DNA from: Whalleya microplaca
Lineage: Eukaryota > Ascomycota > Sordariomycetes > Xylariales > Xylariaceae
Assembly (NCBI GenBank): GCA_022497155.1
Contig: MU385760.1
Span: 310,001 to 374,000 of the forward strand
DNA: 64,000 nt
Direction: 5' to 3'
Below are positions 58,760 through 64,000 of the stretch, piece by piece (positions within the stretch are counted from its first letter, which is position 1; the number at the start of each line of letters is the position of its first letter). A program made the translations under genes and the position numbers. The notes under the pieces were generated by a model that made no database searches, was not told the origin of the DNA, and saw only the letters and a program-made list of their open reading frames with translations.

Positions 58760-60399
58760 TCAGAACATGTGGTAAAAAGCTGCGTGCATGTCGAATTCCT
58801 GGTCGATCTCATTCATTAAATCTCCGTACTCATCACCAAATTCATCCATCTCTCCATCCAAGGGCCAAGCGTCATCGTCCTCGTCCTCGTCCTCGTCATG
58901 CTCGGAGTCATTGTTTGACCAGACTTCCCAATAACCTCCGAGCACATTTGCTATCATTGGTTAATCGCCGTCATCGAGGGGGCGTCAGTCATATGGTCTA
59001 GCTTACCTGTCCGGTCTACAGATATCGATATTTTCTTAGGAAGGCTTTCCAACTCGCTTCGGATGTCTGGGCCCATGTAGGAGAATTCCTGAACAAATCG
59101 ATTATCCCTAGTTTCGAAAGCTATAGCACGCGGATCGCCGCGAGCTCGCCGGTTCAGCTCGCTAAAATGGATATCCTCGAGATTGCCAGCAATTTGAGAC
59201 AGCGTTGTAAAGAAATCGCCCCACATGTAGGTAATAGAGTGGTGGGACGGCGCTTTCTTTTCATCGACGTATAGCGACACTACATGGAGGCGTAGCTTCT
59301 GCAACGTCGCCGAACACTTCCCAATTATGGCAAGCAGATGTTGGACGGCAATCGGGCTACACGTAAACCCAAGCTCCCGGAGTCCGGTCAATGCTGGAGA
59401 CTTCGGTGGCTCTAATTCTGGAGGGCCGTTGTAATCCTCGCTTGGAACAGGAGCGGCTAGCCACTCGAAGAAGCCGTCGAAGTGGCTACTGTAGCTCAGG
59501 TGCAAGTGGCGGAGCTGGGTCAACGATCCAAGGAATTTGCGCAGGTGATAAGTCCTGGCCAAATAGGGCGCCTGGCCTTTAGGTGCGATGAGGCGCATAT
59601 TTTCTGTGAGCTCCCCGCCGACTCCAATAGACAACGTCTGTAGGTCCGACAGTATAGGTAAGGCTGCCTGTTGCATAAATCGGGGGATGTTGAATGCTGC
59701 ATCGGGTAGCAAACATTTTCGCAGGCCGGTCTCGATCCTCTTCGGCCTCGAACCAGACTTCGCAAGCGCATAAAGAAGGCTGCGGAAACAACTAGCATTT
59801 GACACGTCATTGCCATAAGTTAACACCTCTCGAGCAGTTCTCAAGTCGATTGACGTCTCTTTAAGGATCTTGGCAGCTCCACAGCTTAGACTACCTTCCC
59901 CGGCATCATGGGGGTAAAGCTTTCTAGACTGAAGACCGACTGTATCAAGCTGGAGATTACGGAAGGCCTCGGTCAGCATCTGCTGGTCTTGGCCAAGATC
60001 GATGAAAACCTGCTGGTCGATGCACATTTCTTCGAATCTGTTATACCTGACTTTTTCCTCCAGGTTATCATTGGGATTAGCCGGTCGCTGCCGATTAATG
60101 GTTCTCGCTCCAGCCATTGTATCCTGGAGGTAGTCAGAGTGCAGGGTTTCCACCCCGATGTCCACGTGTCTCAGATACGAGGACAGACGAGACTGAGATA
60201 TGTCAACGAGGGCCTGGAGGCTGAATTCGGTGCGCATGAATTGCATTCTGGAGAAGAATTGCCGAGCAAAAAAGGGGAAGAGCGAGGCTTCACAAAACCT
60301 GCTGGTTAGACGAAGGGCTCCATAGTCTGGTGTAGAAAGATAGGAGGTGATCTGGACCAGAATCTCTAGAGGAATTGCATCAAGGTTTGGTGAAGCCAT
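58760..60399 (-). CDS. F-box protein
   Basis: Putative substrate receptor of an SCF ubiquitin ligase. Exons 60399-59007 and 58950-58760 give 527 residues; intron 56 bp, donor GTAAGC, acceptor GATAG. The F-box lies near the N-terminus: DAIPLEILVQITSYLSTPDY then LRLTSRF (about residues 6-50). The body has leucine-rich segments such as LRHLHLSYSSHFDGFFEWL and LRELGFTCSPIAVQHLLAI, consistent with a degenerate leucine-rich repeat domain. The C-terminal exon encodes an acidic Asp/Glu-rich tail (SEHDEDEDEDDDAW). The annotated start is ATG 60399; a TTG lies upstream. The class is typical of fungal F-box families; no ortholog is claimed. Confidence 0.82.
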
Positions 60400-61028
60400 A
60401 GTAAGAGTACACAATCAGATTCATAACAAAAGGTGGTATTATGATAGGTTACTGGGATAGGATCTTGAGTGGACGCAGTTCAAAGGCGATAGATATCGAG
60501 AATTGCAAAGGTTTTACGCGATGCATGCAGGAGGTAGTATGCGTAAGAGCTTACAGGTTACGTATATTTATCGCGCCGCTCGACTGGACAGTTCAAACGG
60601 TGCGATGAGCTGAAAGTCTGAAACAAAAAGTGACGTTATGTGGCTGGTGCTACAGTACATATGTACACACCCGTAGATGTATAGTGGCTGATGATGCGCG
60701 ACAGCACGTGTTTTGGGGATCCAAGTTGACACCGGCCGCCATTAGCCGCCGATTCTTTATGCATTAGATACCTTAGGTAAGGTATGGACACAGTACGAAT
60801 GGACGTACCGGAACCCGGTCGGAGCTACTCCGTGCTACTAAGATAGTAGTGGTACTTCCATACACAATGGATCCTATACATAGTACAAAAAAAAGTTATA
60901 CTTGAATGATCCTCTACCGTACCTATGTAACATACTTGCCTCACTTATAGCAATGCCCATAGCAGTATCTAGATCACCACGACCTGTGGTAACTCGATGG
61001 AACGCCACCACTTCAACGTAACATCACC
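60400..61028. promoter_or_regulatory. Divergent promoter between the F-box gene and PTC7
   Basis: About 630 bp between two divergent starts. No gene recognised. Confidence 0.5.
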
Positions 61029-62231
61029 ATGCTTTCGAAGGCGCATAGCAGGGCATTTCTAAAGTCGTCCGTAACGTGTCTTCAGTGCCAATTGAGATCC
61101 TCGTTGCGTCGAGACCAGCATGTCCGTGCCTTTTCCACCCACCCCATCCTTCGATCGCAAGACGTCGATGCGGAAGCGCAACTAGAGTCAATGCGCAAGT
61201 TCACCTACCACGCTGCTGCCTCCTTCTCGGCCAAGAACAAGAGATTCGACCCTGCCACCAATGTCTTCCACTTCAACCCCTACAACCGCATCCAGACCCA
61301 GAAGAAGCGACCGAAGTCGAAGAGACCAGCCAGTGGCCAGGATGCCTTCTTCATAAGTCGGGTCAACGATACCAGTGCCCTTGCGTTCGGCATCGCCGAC
61401 GGCGTCGGGGGCTGGGAGGATAGCGGTGTCGACCCGGCCGATTTCTCTCACAGCTTCTGTGACTACATGGCCTCGGCCGCCTACGAGCACAAGCCAGACG
61501 CCGCCGATTCTCGTCACTTCACTGCCAGAACGCTGATGCAGAGGGGATATGACGATGTCTGCCAGGACAGGACCATACATGCAGGAGGCAGCACGGCATG
61601 TATCGCCATCGCGAATGAGGATGGAGTATTGGAGGTAGCGAATTTGGGCGACTCGGGGTTTATACAATTGCGACTAAACGCAGTACACAGCTATTCAGAA
61701 CCCCAGATTCACGCCTTTAACACCCCGTATCAGCTGTCCATCGTGCCGGCCAGTATGCTAGCTCGGGCTGCTGTCTTTGGCGGGGCGCAGCTATGTGACC
61801 ATCCTAAGGATGCAGATGTCACGCAGCATTATCTCCAGCACGGCGATATACTCGTCTTCGCCAGTGATGGCGTCTGGGACAACATGTTTAACCAGGACGT
61901 CCTACGGATAGTGAGTCGGCTGATGACCCGCATTGGGGCCTGGAAAGCTGGCGACGGTGGGATACAGGTTGCCGATAATCTCAACCCATATACAGAGGCT
62001 AAAGACTCACTCCAAAGACCGATACCACTTCAGAGCGTATTAGCAGTAGAGATCGCTAATGCTGCTAAGATAGCCAGTATGAACCAGCGAGTCAACGGCC
62101 CTTTCGCAAAGGAAGTCCACAAATACTACCCTCACGAAAACTGGCACGGCGGCAAGGTCGACGACATCTGTGTCGTCGTCGTTGTTGTGTCTGAAGATGG
62201 GAAGTCACCCGCTATCGGAAGCAAACTATGA
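61029..62231 (+). CDS. PTC7: Ptc7-type PP2C protein phosphatase ending in SKL
   Basis: Metal-dependent Ser/Thr phosphatase. In yeast, Ptc7 dephosphorylates Coq7 and other mitochondrial proteins. Single exon, 400 residues. The PP2C motifs are FGIADGVGGWEDSGVD (metal-binding Asp), AGGSTACIAI, ANLGDSGF, VFASDGVWDNM and DDICVVVVVV. The N-terminus (MLSKAHSRAFLKSSVTCLQC, then RRDQHVRAFSTHPILRSQ) is Arg/Ser-rich without acids, a mitochondrial presequence type. The last residues are AIGSKL, a canonical PTS1. Both signals on one protein suggest dual mitochondrial and peroxisomal targeting, as established for yeast Ptc5. The start is the first ATG; stop TGA. Confidence 0.94.
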   Translation: MLSKAHSRAFLKSSVTCLQCQLRSSLRRDQHVRAFSTHPILRSQDVDAEAQLESMRKFTYHAAASFSAKNKRFDPATNVFHFNPYNRIQTQKKRPKSKRPASGQDAFFISRVNDTSALAFGIADGVGGWEDSGVDPADFSHSFCDYMASAAYEHKPDAADSRHFTARTLMQRGYDDVCQDRTIHAGGSTACIAIANEDGVLEVANLGDSGFIQLRLNAVHSYSEPQIHAFNTPYQLSIVPASMLARAAVFGGAQLCDHPKDADVTQHYLQHGDILVFASDGVWDNMFNQDVLRIVSRLMTRIGAWKAGDGGIQVADNLNPYTEAKDSLQRPIPLQSVLAVEIANAAKIASMNQRVNGPFAKEVHKYYPHENWHGGKVDDICVVVVVVSEDGKSPAIGSKL

Positions 62232-63961
62232 TACTAGGTATAGACCACAACTTTTGGGGAGCCACATAGAACTTGCATTCGTCAGGCGTTTGGAGGCGGG
62301 CTTCGTACTTGTGAGCATTGTGCATATGGCGGGAGGACGGCCGGGCAGACGGTCGATGTGGTCTTTTAGTACATACGATTAGTATCAGCGATTCATCCTT
62401 TTCTTCGCATTTTTGTCTAGCAACTAGGCAGGTAGATCCTTGCGCTCACGCTGAGAATCCATATGACAATAACTCACTAAAGACTTTACCCGTATCCTAA
62501 AGCTAACTACATGTCTAGTTTCCTCTCCCTCTAAGCTCTTAGCCAATAGTCATATCATTGGACGTAACCCTTGAAAGGGCCAGGGTCATTCGGGCCCAAT
62601 TGGGTCTACTCGAGCCTCTATCAAAGGACGGCGAGATACTCAATTTTACCAACAATCTTCGACCAATGCTATAAACTTGCTAACTCACGTTTTCTCGTCC
62701 TTGTTCGTTCTCATTCCTTCATTAAAACCATTCTATGTATAAGTATTGATATAAATTTCATCAACACTCCTTCCATGTTACTTGCAAGCAGATCCGATAT
62801 AGGCCCGCTAGAAACTTCTGACGTCTTTGGCCTCTTTAAGTCACCACGGCACCGAGGGGCGGTCCGGTGTTGCTACTGGATAAAATACGACAAGAGGTAA
62901 ACGGATCCCGTTAGTGGTCTTTTTAACTCGTATGCAACTTTGCCGGCAGTCTACTCCCATAAAGCCTAGAATTGATAGAATTGAAGGAGATATGATACAG
63001 AGGTGGGCTATATACCAACGATGTTCGGATTACTCCCCTGCTTCATACCAAAGATAAATGCTTCTTTGTTTGCCAAAGCCAAACTTCAAAGCTCTAGGCT
63101 TTGTACATCTGGCATACTCGGTGGAACATAATGAAATGAGCAATAACATGATATGAGATAATGAACGGCCTGATTCGTCAGTGGTGTAAGAAGAGTTTCA
63201 AAATTGTTTCCCGATGTGAACGTTCCTCAAGTTCTGACTCATGTGAGCATAACACAGACATGAGACCATTCTCATCTTAACTCCATAACTTTCTTAATGA
63301 CGTTATAGGAACAAACATTGCTAGGTGACATCTAACTATGACAGGTATGGATTGCTATTGTCAGATGATCAGTGCCAGCTTTTCCATACGTCTGCCCCTG
63401 AACTCCGAGTCACCGGTCAAACTGCACCGTACTCATACTTCTCTGGACACCCTCGCACCAGCATTGGCGACAGTGTAAAGTAATTTCCTGCGTCAGTTCC
63501 CCAGTGAAGGAGGTCACCATCAAAGCACCTACCAACATGAGGTGTGAATCAGGCACTCCGTGTAGGTGACGAGGACAAAGTGAGTCGACACCTAGTTTGA
63601 TGCATTGTTTCCCTATAAAAGACCAACATCAACCTGCAAAAAAAAAAAAAAAAAGGAAAGCTGTCTCAATAGTACCTCAGGTAGTATATCCCCAATACGC
63701 AACCTACTCCGCCAAGTACGAAGAGTAGAGTATATATTTACGCCTTGTCAACACGCTTAGACTTATCTGTTGTAGGATCAATATCTGCTTATTATATTCA
63801 CCAGCATCATCAGCATCCGCCATTCGCCCCTTGAGTCTCACCAAGCTCCGACTGCATGCCAATATAGCATCGGCGTTGATAATTCACCAACATCCTCTAG
63901 CCAAATCAGCCTTGCAGTTTGCACTTCACCTCAGATATTACAGCTCCAGCTGCCAGACATT
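62232..63961. promoter_or_regulatory. Intergenic region and leader of a gene at the window end
   Basis: About 1.7 kb. The only frames are short. A poly-A run occupies about 63638-63654. The last 170 bp are CT-rich and look like a leader for the ATG at 63962. Confidence 0.4.
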
Positions 63962-64000
63962 ATGTGTAAACAGACCAATCTCAAGTGCAAAAAATGCGAA
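63962..64000 (+). CDS. Possible start of a Cys-rich gene, truncated by the window end
   Basis: An ATG at 63962 after a CT-rich leader opens 13 codons ending LKCKKCE, a CxxC pair. It could be the start of a zinc-binding protein, but too little is present to identify it. Confidence 0.4.
   Translation, partial: MCKQTNLKCKKCE

Overview
The window is nuclear DNA from a filamentous ascomycete (Pezizomycotina, most likely Sordariomycetes). The evidence is short introns of about 45-70 bp (a few longer) with GTRNGT-type donors and CTAAC-like branch sites, fungal gene families on both strands with no operons, and CT-rich leaders before many start codons. Microsatellites are common between genes. The class-level placement is inference. 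I recognised no tRNA, rRNA or CRISPR.

Layout. 0.5-5 kb: ING/Yng2-type PHD protein (+) and UDP-glucose pyrophosphorylase (-, four exons). 8.5-13 kb: DUF3605 protein, FolB-domain protein and a GNAT acetyltransferase. 13.6-19.7 kb: SET/MYND protein, a Mis18-like centromere protein and a Rex1-type RNA exonuclease. 21.6-28.9 kb: PEX5, a mitochondrial tandem-RRM protein and a bHLH transcription factor, all on the minus strand. 28.9-43.9 kb is gene-poor: one DUF3712 membrane protein, a possible hAT transposase relic and much sequence without recognisable content. 43.9-45.7 kb: a flavocytochrome b2-like dehydrogenase. 46.4-50.4 kb: two adjacent minus-strand genes whose long reading frames are interrupted by in-frame TAG codons. 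51.1-62.2 kb is gene-dense: MaoC-type hydratase, tubulin cofactor E, CCCH zinc finger, succinate dehydrogenase iron-sulfur subunit, F-box protein and Ptc7-type phosphatase. A possible Cys-rich gene starts in the last 40 bases.

Most multi-exon models below were rebuilt by hand from splice signals. Each gives a total length divisible by three and restores family motifs across the joins.

Two themes stand out. First, the 46.4-50.4 kb pair carries three in-frame TAG codons (two in one gene, one in the other), each drawable in the loop of a short RNA hairpin. This is the pattern expected of stop codons recoded to Trp by the A-to-I mRNA editing known from sexual development of Sordariomycetes; nonsense decay or unrecognised introns are the alternatives. 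Second, the window encodes the PTS1 receptor PEX5 and three proteins ending exactly in SKL: the hydratase, the b2-like dehydrogenase and the Ptc7-like phosphatase. The phosphatase also has a mitochondrial-type N-terminus, which suggests dual targeting.
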